A DNA stretch of 27,638 nucleotides. Source: UMGS363 sp051881775 (lineage in GTDB: Bacteria; Bacillota; Clostridia; Oscillospirales; Ruminococcaceae). Below are positions 8,440 through 16,014 of this stretch, in pieces. Position 1 is the first letter of the stretch. Each line of letters starts with the position of its first letter. The stretch covers positions 1 through 27,638 of the forward strand of contig JBJEQN010000133.1 in NCBI GenBank assembly GCA_051881775.1, in the 5' to 3' direction. The notes under the pieces were generated by a model. It searched no databases and was not told the origin of the DNA. It saw nothing but the letters and a program-made list of their open reading frames with translations. The translations under genes and the position numbers were made by a program.

Positions 8440-8807
8440 CAGCCGCACCCCCTGAACATTAACCCTGTACCGCCTAAATACAGCTTGATAGCAGCATTGA
8501 CACGCTTTTTCGCAGCCTTTTCCGATTCGGTGTTGTATGCCCGATAGGACACGGAATAACCGTCAACGCTTTCGGAAGAAACGCCGCCTGCTGCTTTGGC
8601 TCTTGCCGAAGCGTCGCTGTACAACTCATCAGCGGCTGCACAGCAAGCCATTCTGACCGCAGGGGTAATTTCATCTATTCTCCCAAAAGTCTTGCTGTCG
8701 ATGATTTCCGAAGCTCTCAACGCATAATAGGCAAAATCGTTTTCATTTGGAATAGCCCTGCCAAGGTATTTGTCGGTGTAAAAAGCATAATCGGCATAAG
8801 CGGTCAT
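8439..8807 (-). CDS. Head-tail connector protein (gp6/gp15-like adaptor)
   Basis: A 122-residue mostly helical protein. The opening (YADYAFYTDKYLG, then ENDFAYYALRASEIIDSKTFGRI) is typical of phage head-tail adaptors that dock under the portal; a second helical half contains PAVRMACCAAADELY and KAAKKRVNAAIKLYL. ATG 8807 overlaps the stop of the small ORF before it (ATGA). Forms the dodecameric adaptor ring linking portal to stopper. Confidence comes from sequence pattern plus order relative to the major capsid gene. Confidence 0.8.
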   Translation of the reverse strand: MTAYADYAFYTDKYLGRAIPNENDFAYYALRASEIIDSKTFGRIDEITPAVRMACCAAADELYSDASARAKAAGGVSSESVDGYSVSYRAYNTESEKAAKKRVNAAIKLYLGGTGLMFRGCG

Positions 8808-8953
8808 GCGTTATCATCTGCCTTTTCAGCCTTGGGTGCAGACTTAGGCTTCTTTTCCGTAACCTTTTCAGCCATTTTTTCACCGTCAATTTCAAGCGTT
8901 GCATTTGTAACAGGCGCAGACGGCTTAGTTTTTACAAGTCCGATAGTTCTCAT
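8804..8953 (-). CDS. 49-residue Lys/Ala-rich protein between capsid and connector
   Basis: A short ORF with an excellent ribosome binding site (GGAGGTG five bases before ATG 8953), lying 12 bases after the major capsid gene and ending in an ATGA overlap with the connector. It starts MRTIGLVKTKPSAPV; the middle (ATLEIDGEKMAEKV) resembles the end of the tape-measure protein, and the tail is Lys/Ala/Pro-rich and probably disordered. Small proteins in this slot occur in many related phages, some as head-decoration or completion factors, but I cannot assign one here. Gene status is well supported by overlap, spacing and SD. Confidence 0.8.
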   Translation of the reverse strand: MRTIGLVKTKPSAPVTNATLEIDGEKMAEKVTEKKPKSAPKAEKADDNA

Positions 8954-8965
8954 AAGCACCTCCTA

Positions 8966-9838
8966 TCAGGTAGTAGAAGCGTGGAGATAAATTCCTGCCG
9001 CCTTGTTCTCATAAGCGTCTGTAAGGCCGTAAGCACGGTAACAGAAAATATATCCATCGCTGTTCTGATTCTCTTCGGGGGTGAAGATCTTGTTGACGGT
9101 GTGCTTGCTAAACTGGATAATAGCGTCCTTGTGAACGATCATGAAGTTGATGTTCTTGCCCTCAGAAGATTTTACATAACCGCCGACTTTCTCACCTTCT
9201 GAAGTGCCGTCATAAAGGTCGACAGCTGTGTAGAAACGTGTCTGCGGTACAAAAATAACGCCTGCAAACTTTTCCATCATAGCCTTGGACTTGTATGTAT
9301 CTACATTCATCGCAAGGTTGTAAAGCGTAGGCGTGATAAACAGGTATCTGCCGTCCATAGGAACTTCCGCCTCGTCAAGTGCAGTATTTGCGGTGTTGAT
9401 AGCGGCAAGTACGCTGTCACCGGAAGTAAGATTGCCCTCGGCCGAGCCGATGCCGCTGATACCTGCGTAAGAAGCAAATCGGACAGCGTCCATTTCGGGG
9501 ACAACCTTTGTGCGGATAAATTCGCTTGACAGCTTGCCGAAAGCTACACCTGCAGATTCCTCGTTGTCCATTGCGTCAACGGTGAACTTCCTGCCTCTGT
9601 CATAATTAAACTTGACAGTTTCATTGGTAAGTGTAACGTCGCCGTTCACATAACCGCCGTTGCGGCTGTAATCGGCAAGACCGTCCATTGAGATCTTGGG
9701 GATAATGATCTCGTTTGCATTTGCGCCTGCCTGCACAAGTGCGCCGTCAATATCCAGTACGGAAGTTTTGGCGGAAGCCTTGTAAACCTCGTCAAGCAGG
9801 TCGATGTACTTCTTAAAAAGTGCGATAGAATTTGCCAT
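8966..9838 (-). CDS. Major capsid protein
   Basis: A 290-residue HK97-fold-type coat protein of the A118/Gram-positive siphovirus sort. It follows the scaffold gene and shows the expected architecture: N-terminal helix (LFKKYIDLLDEVYKASAKTS), E-loop-like segment (KFNYDRGRKFTVDAMDNEE), long spine-helix region (FIRTKVVPEMDAVRFASYAG), P-domain segment with MDGRYLFITPTLYNLAMN, and a final GYIFCYRAYGLTDAYENKAAGIYLH. ATG 9838 has GGAGGAAT upstream. No protease gene is present between portal and capsid, consistent with a non-cleaved coat assembled on a separate scaffold. Confidence 0.92.
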   Translation of the reverse strand: MANSIALFKKYIDLLDEVYKASAKTSVLDIDGALVQAGANANEIIIPKISMDGLADYSRNGGYVNGDVTLTNETVKFNYDRGRKFTVDAMDNEESAGVAFGKLSSEFIRTKVVPEMDAVRFASYAGISGIGSAEGNLTSGDSVLAAINTANTALDEAEVPMDGRYLFITPTLYNLAMNVDTYKSKAMMEKFAGVIFVPQTRFYTAVDLYDGTSEGEKVGGYVKSSEGKNINFMIVHKDAIIQFSKHTVNKIFTPEENQNSDGYIFCYRAYGLTDAYENKAAGIYLHASTT

Positions 9839-9860
9839 AATATTTATTCCTCCTTATACA

Positions 9861-10415
9861 TTACTTTGAAGCAGGCGGAAGCCCCATAATTGCTCTTACC
9901 GTACTATCATCGGCAGCAGGAAGGGGATTGCCGCCCGAACCACCGAGAAAATGCGGTGCAGGCTCCTGAGCCTTGTCCGCTTCAAAAAGATAGTCGTTTT
10001 CATTTTTGATTTTTTCAAGCTGTTCGGAAAGCCCTGTCAGAGAGCCGTCCTTGTTGAGCTTGAGCTTGTCTGTTTCAAGCAGCGCTCTTACAGCCTTGAT
10101 ATTTTTTGCTTTTGCACCGCTGAGAGCGCCGTCAAGAGCATGGTTAAACTGCAACTCTTCAAGCTGCTTTTTGCTGTCAGCCTGAGCCTGCTCAAATTTT
10201 GCCTTGTAGTCGTCAGCCATAGCCTTCACGCCATCAAAGTCGAGCTTGCCGAACTCCTCGATCTTCTTGTTGGCATCGGAAAGCTGTGTTTTCAGCGTTT
10301 CATAGTCGCCGAACTTGGTTTTTTCGGCGTTGATGTCCTTGCCGTTCTCGTCCATAATGCTGTCGATAACGGACTTGTCCTCAATGCCGAGTGATTTTAG
10401 AAATTCTCTTGTCAT
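9861..10415 (-). CDS. Capsid scaffolding protein (phage minor structural GP20 family)
   Basis: A 184-residue helical, highly charged protein immediately upstream of the major capsid gene. Coiled-coil sequence covers about residues 35-90 (TLKQLSDANKKIEEFGKL, YKAKFEQAQADSKKQLEEL), followed by FNHALDGALSGAKAKNIKAVRALLE, characteristic of GP20-family scaffolds, and a Gly/Pro-rich C-terminal end (FLGGSGGNPLP) that contacts the coat. ATG 10415 has AAGGAGAT seven bases upstream. Directs procapsid assembly and exits before or during packaging. Confidence 0.9.
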   Translation of the reverse strand: MTREFLKSLGIEDKSVIDSIMDENGKDINAEKTKFGDYETLKTQLSDANKKIEEFGKLDFDGVKAMADDYKAKFEQAQADSKKQLEELQFNHALDGALSGAKAKNIKAVRALLETDKLKLNKDGSLTGLSEQLEKIKNENDYLFEADKAQEPAPHFLGGSGGNPLPAADDSTVRAIMGLPPASK

Positions 10416-10534
10416 TTTCGTATCTCCTTACGCTTTTTACGGGGTTGCCTCCCAAGAATTGATAGTTTTACGCCGTTCCGGGCAATCGCCGCAATAACGC
10501 CTGCGGTCTGCGAGATAAACGGATCACACTCCTT

Positions 10535-10629
10535 TCAGCCTATGTTCTTAGCTTCTGAATGGAATCTCACGGGAAACGCCTCCTTTCTTTTGGGCATAAA
10601 AATGCGCCTTGCAGTTGACTGCAAAACGC
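10535..10629 (-). other. Intergenic leader upstream of the scaffold gene
   Basis: Between the terminator at 10598-10629 and the scaffold start I see no convincing gene. An 11-codon ORF (GTG 10570 to stop at 10535) has AGGAGG before it and could be a leader peptide. A second AAGGAG lies after its stop but precedes only frames broken by early stops. A separate frame is open up to the scaffold ATG but lacks a start codon. Treated as an untranslated or leader region. Confidence 0.4.
10598..10629 (-). terminator. Intrinsic terminator upstream of the scaffold/capsid genes
   Basis: A 12-pair stem (10618-10629 with 10604-10615, two G-T pairs) has a very small loop centred on 10616-10617 and is followed on the minus strand by A then TTTTT (10602-10598). 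Its core TTGCAGT/ACTGCAA is perfectly symmetrical. The bases after the T run match those after the terminator at 10984-11013 (GGGCATAAAAA on the plus strand). Confidence 0.7.
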
Positions 10630-10835
10630 TTGTGAAACTATATTTTAAAGATGTCGATTCCGAGGGGGTTAACTTGCTGTTAACTTGCCGGAATTCCCGA
10701 CTTGTTCGGCATTTCCGAATAAGTAAGCCGTTTTTTACTTGCCTGTAACTTGCGGTTATCTCGTGAAATCAGCACGATTTTCGCAAGATAGCAATTGCTT
10801 GTAGGGCTGTTGGCATAATAACGTACAACTTGTGT
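10630..10835. repeat. Non-coding stretch with repeated AACTTGC words
   Basis: No gene is supported here. On the plus strand GTTAACTTGC occurs at 10668-10677 and again at 10679-10688, and GTAACTTGC at 10745-10753; TTACTTGCC at 10736-10744 is a weaker relative. An extra promoter for the capsid operon would be expected in this stretch because terminators flank it, but I find no convincing -35/-10 pair on the minus strand. The repeats may be binding sites or remnants of an inserted segment. Confidence 0.45.
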
Positions 10836-10961
10836 TTACTTTCTGCCGTACTGCCGCATACGTCTTTTGATATGCCTTTTACGGCGGATGCAATGTGCGG
10901 CATAAACGCTCATATCAGGCGCAGGTGGAGTAAAAGCACATCTGTAAAGCTCCCAATACAT
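10836..10961 (-). CDS. 41-residue very basic protein, unknown
   Basis: A short ORF starting at ATG 10961 with AAGGTGA five bases upstream. It begins 22 bases after the terminator that ends the putative immunity gene. The N-terminal half is MYWELYRCAFTPPAPD; the C-terminal half is dominated by Arg and Lys (CIRRKRHIKRRMRQYGRK), so nucleic-acid binding is possible. It is separated from the scaffold gene by a second terminator, so it may be a small independent cargo unit. No family recognised; the good SD is the main support. Confidence 0.5.
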   Translation of the reverse strand: MYWELYRCAFTPPAPDMSVYAAHCIRRKRHIKRRMRQYGRK

Positions 10962-10983
10962 AATATCACCTTCTTTCGGGCAT

Positions 10984-11013
10984 AAAAAATCACCCTACGA
11001 GTGTAAGGTGATT
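10984..11013 (-). terminator. Intrinsic terminator ending the putative toxin/immunity unit
   Basis: The hairpin pairs AATCACC (10988-10994) with GGTGATT (11007-11013), a C/A mismatch, then TAC with GTA and a GAGT loop. On the minus strand it runs directly into six T (10989-10984). The right arm overlaps the immunity-gene stop codon at 11012-11014. Confidence 0.8.
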
Positions 11014-11311
11014 AGTATTTTTTGAAATCAATTGAAATGTTTGAATTTTCAATATTCCAAACAGCAAATTTATAGTGATTATCCCAATTATCTAAATTAT
11101 TATATTTAAGATAATCCTTTTCAAATTCAGAAGAACTTGTTTTCGGAATGAGCCAACCACTTAAATCCTGACAGATTAAATCATCACTTGTATAATCATG
11201 TCCTTCTCCTGTGTCAAGAAAGAAAACACAGTTGATTTTAGCTGCATAGTTCTGAACGATATTGAAGAACTTAATGAATTTATCGTTTTCTAGCGTTCTT
11301 AACCCAATCAT
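11012..11311 (-). CDS. Putative immunity protein for the capsid-borne toxin domain
   Basis: A 99-residue acidic soluble protein. Its ATG 11311 lies 32 bases inside the end of the minor capsid gene, with AAGGA about eleven bases upstream. It contains FIKFFNIVQNYAAK, CVFFLDTGEGHDY, a DLICQDLSGWLIPK core and a C-terminal NHYKFAVWNIENSNISIDF strand pair, with no TM segment. Base composition is much more AT-rich than the flanking structural genes and matches the toxin domain next to it. Overlap with the toxin 3' end, small acidic character and immediate terminator are the hallmarks of a cognate immunity gene. I do not recognise the exact family; the role is inferred from context. Confidence 0.7.
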   Translation of the reverse strand: MIGLRTLENDKFIKFFNIVQNYAAKINCVFFLDTGEGHDYTSDDLICQDLSGWLIPKTSSSEFEKDYLKYNNLDNWDNHYKFAVWNIENSNISIDFKKY

Positions 11312-12920
11312 TATTTACACCGTCCTTCATGATAGTAATAAATTCGTTGTTTGATTTGCAGATAACAACATCATTACCCTTAATAAAGAAATCCACATCA
11401 CCAGACTGCCCACAGAATTGTCCTGTTCTGATTTCAGTTCTATTATCGTGAATATCATTGATGATTTCTTTCATCTTTTGCCTATCTTCTTCTTTGGAAG
11501 CGTCTAAACCATAATCCTCAGCGTGTTTCCCTATTTTCTTGCCAAACTGCTTTTCTGATATTATTATACCACTTCCACCGCCGTTGTCAAGCGGTTTAAC
11601 GATCTTCTCCCCCGTGTAAGCCTTGCCCGAACTTGCAGGAGCGGGAACATTGACCGTTACCGCTTTTCCGCCCGAAGGAGCAGGAGTAGATGAAACGCCG
11701 TTTGCGCTCTGAGCCTTTTTGACCGCCCAGACAGCTTTTTGAGAAATACTCTTGTCAAACCCATAAACCTGCGTTCTCTCGTTCTGCGTAAGCAAGCCTG
11801 CCTTATCCGAAAACTTCGCATATTCCTCTTTCTGCCTGCGGAGAAGTATTGACTTAGCCGTAAACAGATCATCGTCGCCCACAGCCTTGGCTCCCATAAC
11901 TTCACGCTTGGTTTTTCGCATAGCCGTTTCCATCGCTCTCTGCTTCTGAGTACATTCGTAATAGGTCAGCATCTTGCCGTTGTATTCTATCGGCGGAGGG
12001 TCGATGTTCGCAAGCTGTTCGTCCGTATATGCAGGCGGTGAAAGTTCGGGGATAACAGGATAAAAGTCATGGCGGCAGTTCCAGCCTTTCAGGCCGTCAC
12101 CCGTTCCGTAGCCTGTGACAGCTGTCAGCGACGGGTATTCCTTCGACTTCCCCGAAAGAGAATATCTTCGCCCCTGCCATTCTGCGTGATCAGGTCGTGC
12201 GCCTGCATGAGCCGTAACTTCCACAATGTCGGTTTCAAGTTCTTCGGCGTTGTTCTTGGCTATCTGTCCCGTCATCTGAGATAGCCCCGTGAGAATGGCT
12301 CTGCGTGCCGCCACATCGGCTCTGTTGCGGTGTCCGCTTGCGTAATCAACAAACTGCAATCCGCTGCTTGAAAGTGAAATAACCGCATTTCTTATAGCCG
12401 TGTTATAATCAAAAACGCCTGTTGCGACTTGCATTTGAGCAAGGTCAAGCGTACTCTGATATGTCTTTGCAACAGGCTTGAAAGCGGTTGTACCATCTGC
12501 CTGACGAACCGCAAACCCCATAGACTGCGTAAGGTTTACAAGTTCACCGTGGGTTTGGTTTATTTCCGCCGTAATAAGCTGCTGCATATATTCGTTTTCG
12601 GCAAGCGGAATAAAATCCTTACCTGTATTTGCATAATATCCGGCATAAAAGTCCTCCGAAGCCTGTGCAGCCTCATAAAACAGCTGCTGTATTTCGGCTT
12701 CGGATTTTTTTGTGTAATCGGCAATGGTCTTTTCGATAAATTCGTTAGTAAGACCCATTTCTTTGAGCCTAAGCAGCTGATATTCTGCGGTATCGGTGAC
12801 TTTCGCAGCCTTGACCATTCTGCGGCAGATGTCCTCGAAGACGTCTTTTTCAAGCTGTTGAGTAAGTTTATCCAGCCGATTGGAAGCCTCGGCAAGCTGT
12901 TCGGGCGTGATCGGCGGCAT
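11280..12920 (-). CDS. Minor capsid protein (Phage_min_cap2/MuF-like) with C-terminal toxin-like nuclease domain
   Basis: A 546-residue protein in the MuF slot after the portal. Residues 1-330 are a minor head protein with the diagnostic HAGARPDHAEWQGRRYS (238-254) and GYGTGDGLKGWNCRHDFYP (269-287). A helical region follows to about 405, then a Ser/Pro/Gly/Ala-rich linker (407-450). The last 96 residues (451-546) form a distinct domain with KKIGKHAEDYGLD (H466), FFIKGNDVVI, NEFITIMKDG (T529) and NNDWVKNARK. That arrangement of His, Lys, Thr and Asn is like BECR-type (barnase/EndoU/colicin/RelE) nuclease toxins fused to phage head proteins. The DNA turns AT-rich at the domain boundary (about 11570), a sign of tip swapping. 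TAATG overlap with portal; GGGTGA upstream of ATG 12920. Confidence 0.85.
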   Translation of the reverse strand: MPPITPEQLAEASNRLDKLTQQLEKDVFEDICRRMVKAAKVTDTAEYQLLRLKEMGLTNEFIEKTIADYTKKSEAEIQQLFYEAAQASEDFYAGYYANTGKDFIPLAENEYMQQLITAEINQTHGELVNLTQSMGFAVRQADGTTAFKPVAKTYQSTLDLAQMQVATGVFDYNTAIRNAVISLSSSGLQFVDYASGHRNRADVAARRAILTGLSQMTGQIAKNNAEELETDIVEVTAHAGARPDHAEWQGRRYSLSGKSKEYPSLTAVTGYGTGDGLKGWNCRHDFYPVIPELSPPAYTDEQLANIDPPPIEYNGKMLTYYECTQKQRAMETAMRKTKREVMGAKAVGDDDLFTAKSILLRRQKEEYAKFSDKAGLLTQNERTQVYGFDKSISQKAVWAVKKAQSANGVSSTPAPSGGKAVTVNVPAPASSGKAYTGEKIVKPLDNGGGSGIIISEKQFGKKIGKHAEDYGLDASKEEDRQKMKEIINDIHDNRTEIRTGQFCGQSGDVDFFIKGNDVVICKSNNEFITIMKDGVNNDWVKNARKR

Positions 12921-14275
12921 TATTCGTCACCCTCAAAAGCGGCAGGCAGCATTTTCTTAGCCTGTTCCTCCGTTTCGCCGTACTGCCGCATACGGTATTC
13001 ATAAGGCTGCATAAGACCTGCCGCAACTTCCTGCAGCCATATCTTCTGTTGCGTTTCCGCATCGGTGACAAGGCTGTCGTCAAAATCAAAGGAGGCTTCA
13101 ATTTTATCTGCAGGAGCAAGGTTATAAAGGCTGCACAAAAAGTCAAGTACGCCGATATAATCGGTCAAAGCATTCTGCAGAGCCGTCTGAATTGCGTGTA
13201 CGGTGCAGTAGGAGCGCTGTCTGGAAGCCTTTATTTCCGTTGCGGTCTTCGCCGTGTCGTTCTGCTTGGAAAGAGTGCCGTATGCAAGCCCCGAAAGGTA
13301 TTCCACATCACGAAGAATTGCGTCAAGACCGTTTAGAAGCGATTGCTCTCGTATATTCGGGGAAAAGACTTCGTATAAATTCTCTTGGTCAAGTCCTCGC
13401 ATAAGGCGTTTGTTGAGCTTCGGTGCGCTGACCTTTCCGTCCTTGTGTTCCAAAGCTGTTTCATCTGCAAAAACCGCAAGCTCCGAGCCTTCAAACTCCC
13501 AAAGCAAGCGTGAATACTGCTTGTCTGCGTCCTCCATTGCACCGACCGCATCGGAGAATATTGAAACGCCCAAAGGTGAGCTGCTGTCAATGCGGTTCGC
13601 CCCGGGCATTTTGAAATATGAAAACAGCGGACGGTTTGCCGTGAAATTTGTTTCTTCCTGCAGCTGCGCCCATTCGGGAAGATTGGAAAGCGCTATGCTC
13701 CGTCCAAGCTCCGAGCCGCTTTCGCTGACATACGCTTTGTTTATGACCGTATATTTGGCAGGAGTAAAGCTGTGGTATTCCAGACGGGTAAAATACCGTT
13801 TTCCAATGACTTTGCGTTCCGTGAAGATGCAGCCGGTTATGTTTCCGCTGCTGTCGAATGCCGTCGGGAAGAAGCTGTCCGCCTGTATGTACGCCGTTGC
13901 AATTCCGCTCGGCGTAAGATACGGTTTCAGCATTATTCCGCCCATAGCGCAAGCCTTTTCAACAAACACAGGAGCGTCGGAAATGATCTTGCGGTAAAAA
14001 GGGGAGAGGTATTCCGCTCTCTTGCCGCCGCTCAGTTCTGAGGACATTTCCAACGTAACAAGCCTTGCCATTTCGTGTGTTACGGCATAAGCAAGCCGCT
14101 TGCTGCGGACATTCTCACTTAACCAAGGTGTGTTGCCTTCGTAAAGGTTAGACCATAGTTTTATAGCATTTGTCATGCTCTGTGATACCGCTATGCTGAC
14201 GCCGAGCTTTTCGGAAATGGTTTTTTTATCGAACAATTTTGAGATCACCTCTTTTATCGCTGAAAGAATGTTCAT
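12920..14275 (-). CDS. Portal protein (A118/SPP1 Gp6-like)
   Basis: A 451-residue portal of the A118 type. I use ATG 14275 (MNILSAIKEVISKLF) instead of the in-frame ATG seven codons earlier, because AAGGAGAGG stands directly upstream and the start overlaps the terminase stop (TAATG). Features include the N-terminal SMTNAIKLWSNLYEG, an ETNFTANRPLFSYFKMPGANRID loop typical of this family, and C-terminal GTLSKQNDTAKTATEIKASRQRSY followed by long helices (crown/barrel). Forms the dodecamer through which terminase packages DNA. The acidic C-terminal end (AAFEGDE) overlaps the minor capsid start. Confidence 0.93.
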   Translation of the reverse strand: MNILSAIKEVISKLFDKKTISEKLGVSIAVSQSMTNAIKLWSNLYEGNTPWLSENVRSKRLAYAVTHEMARLVTLEMSSELSGGKRAEYLSPFYRKIISDAPVFVEKACAMGGIMLKPYLTPSGIATAYIQADSFFPTAFDSSGNITGCIFTERKVIGKRYFTRLEYHSFTPAKYTVINKAYVSESGSELGRSIALSNLPEWAQLQEETNFTANRPLFSYFKMPGANRIDSSSPLGVSIFSDAVGAMEDADKQYSRLLWEFEGSELAVFADETALEHKDGKVSAPKLNKRLMRGLDQENLYEVFSPNIREQSLLNGLDAILRDVEYLSGLAYGTLSKQNDTAKTATEIKASRQRSYCTVHAIQTALQNALTDYIGVLDFLCSLYNLAPADKIEASFDFDDSLVTDAETQQKIWLQEVAAGLMQPYEYRMRQYGETEEQAKKMLPAAFEGDE

Positions 14276-15516
14276 TATTTGCCTCTCCTTCGCCAAATGG
14301 GATAAGTTCCGTAGCGCACAGCGTCAATGCTGTGATTGTCCCTGTCGGGATAGCCGCTGATTATTTCGCCGTCCTTGGTACGTTCGTATTCGTATTCAAG
14401 GAATTCTTTGGCGGTTCCTTTGCAAGATTCGTCAATAACGATCTCGTTCAATGATTGCAGCCACTTCATGGAATAGTCCACCGAGCCGGGACCTTTTTCA
14501 ACAGGTCGGCAGGCTAAACCGTAGCTGCGGTAATCTCCGACAGACTTCGGTTCTGCGCTGTCGGCTGTGATAAGGTCGGAAGAAGTCACGCACTTATCCT
14601 TCATAAGAAAATCAGCTGTTTCGCGGTTGCTCTGCTTGTTGCAGCGGTATTCGTCGATTATATACAGCGTACGTCGTGCCGAATCAAAGTGCATTTTTAC
14701 CCATGCGAACGGGTCAGGGTACCAGCCCCAGTCTATTCCCATGTAAATGCGGTCAAAGTTCCGCCGTTCTTCCTCGGTTATCTTTCGGACGGTCACATTT
14801 TCAAAAACATTTCCGCCCGTACCTGTCGGGATTCCGAGATATTCATGAGTGTACGCACGTTCGTTTGTGCTTTTCAGAAATTCCGCATCATTTATGAATT
14901 CCTCGCCAAGCCACTCGGGAGGAACGGAACGATAATCGGACTTTATAACAATTCTGCTGTCACGTTCTTCAAGGATGTACTTGTTCGCCCAGTTGTTGGC
15001 GGAAACAGGTGGGTTAAAGGACTTGAAAACATAATATTTGTCGCCGCCTCTCTTTGCGGATTGCTCAACAGAGCGTATTTCTTCACGCCCTGCGAACTGG
15101 TCAAGCTCTTCAAACCAAAGTATGCCGATATATCCGAACTTTGGCTTTATGGATTTGACTTTAAGAGGGTCATCAAGTCCACGGAAATATATTGTCTGTC
15201 CTGTCGGCTTGTATATTATCTGCATCGGAGAAACAGTAGCCTTGAATTCAGAGGAAAGACCCAGCATATCAATTGCCCATATAAGCTGATTATACACGCT
15301 GTCTTTGAGGGTATTCCCGAATTTTCGCATTACAAGACAGTGCATATCGGGATTACGCTTTATGAGCAGCGGAATTTCCTCGCTTACGAAAGAAGATTTG
15401 CAGGAGCCTCTTCCGCCCGGAAAGGTGTATTCGGTGTAAACGTGGTTACGGATAAGCTTGTGCGCCTCGAAGAAGTGTGGCGGTATAACTTCACTGAGAT
15501 TTATATTTCTTGTCAT
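14275..15516 (-). CDS. terL: Terminase large subunit (PBSX-like)
   Basis: A 413-residue packaging motor. The ATPase half has Walker A GGRGSCKSS (34-42), a Walker B segment ending ILWFEELDQF (EE acting as Asp/Glu pair) and coupling motif KSFNPP. The nuclease half has the RNase H-like acidic triad in GIDWGWYPDP, LITADSAEPKS and DNHSIDAVRYG. Length is normal for the PBSX/A118 class. ATG 15516 overlaps the small subunit's stop by four bases (ATGA). Translocates DNA into the procapsid and cuts the concatemer. Confidence 0.95.
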   Translation of the reverse strand: MTRNINLSEVIPPHFFEAHKLIRNHVYTEYTFPGGRGSCKSSFVSEEIPLLIKRNPDMHCLVMRKFGNTLKDSVYNQLIWAIDMLGLSSEFKATVSPMQIIYKPTGQTIYFRGLDDPLKVKSIKPKFGYIGILWFEELDQFAGREEIRSVEQSAKRGGDKYYVFKSFNPPVSANNWANKYILEERDSRIVIKSDYRSVPPEWLGEEFINDAEFLKSTNERAYTHEYLGIPTGTGGNVFENVTVRKITEEERRNFDRIYMGIDWGWYPDPFAWVKMHFDSARRTLYIIDEYRCNKQSNRETADFLMKDKCVTSSDLITADSAEPKSVGDYRSYGLACRPVEKGPGSVDYSMKWLQSLNEIVIDESCKGTAKEFLEYEYERTKDGEIISGYPDRDNHSIDAVRYGTYPIWRRRGK

Positions 15517-15944
15517 ATGTCGTCCACGATCCTTATCACAGTTTCACCAGAAGCGTCTTCTTCCGGCTTCTCCCTCCACCCCTTAAAGTTGTTCATAAGA
15601 GAAAACTTCGCCCCGTTGACCCCGTCACGGTCGTATAAGCGGCTTTCGGCGTATTCCTCGCAGCGTGATTTTGCCACAGTAATGATGTCGTTGAATTTAT
15701 CCGTGCGTGCCTGATAATTAAGCAGCGACTGCCTTGTTTTAAACCCCAGAGCAAGCGCAAGCCCCGTCACGGTGGGCGGATGAGCGCCGACAATCACGGG
15801 ATTGCCGTTTTTATCGTAAACAGTATCGCCGTTATCGTCCGTCAGAGGGTGACCCTCACAGCCCTTGAAGTATTTTTCAATAGCTTCGGACATCTCTGCG
15901 GCGGTCTGGTATTTAAGCTTGTTGGTCTTACCCGTGATTATCAC
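15513..15944 (-). CDS. terS: Terminase small subunit
   Basis: A 143-residue DNA-recognition subunit. The N-terminal helix (KYQTAAEMSEAIEKYFKGCEG) leads to PPTVTGLALALGFKTRQSLLNYQ, a helix-turn-helix-like segment, and the conserved C-terminal GAKFSLMNNFKGWREK seen in Gram-positive small terminases. A DDNGDTVYDKNGNPV insertion sits between the first helix and the HTH. The start is unsettled: GTG 15944 is in frame but fuses directly with the AGGAGGTGAT ribosome binding site, leaving almost no spacing, so a non-standard codon (ATC or ACG) a few bases later may be used. Gene order makes the identity firm. Confidence 0.88.
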   Translation of the reverse strand: MIITGKTNKLKYQTAAEMSEAIEKYFKGCEGHPLTDDNGDTVYDKNGNPVIVGAHPPTVTGLALALGFKTRQSLLNYQARTDKFNDIITVAKSRCEEYAESRLYDRDGVNGAKFSLMNNFKGWREKPEEDASGETVIRIVDDI

Positions 15945-16014
15945 CTCCTACGCAAAATCTACGGGGCATAGAACGCATTTTGAGCTGTTAAACGTGGAAT
16001 TACCCTATAAAATC

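Noticed and set aside
10535..10570. 11-codon ORF with AGGAGG upstream
   Set aside because: Too short to support as a gene without conservation; noted as a possible leader peptide.
10630..10835. Possible tRNA or structured RNA in the gap before the capsid operon
   Set aside because: No cloverleaf or CCA-end pattern can be folded; only short repeats are present.
14689..15714. Long plus-strand frame of 341 codons opposite the large terminase
   Set aside because: It lies entirely over a gene with clear ATPase and nuclease motifs, has no good ribosome binding site and no recognisable domain; it is a shadow from codon bias.
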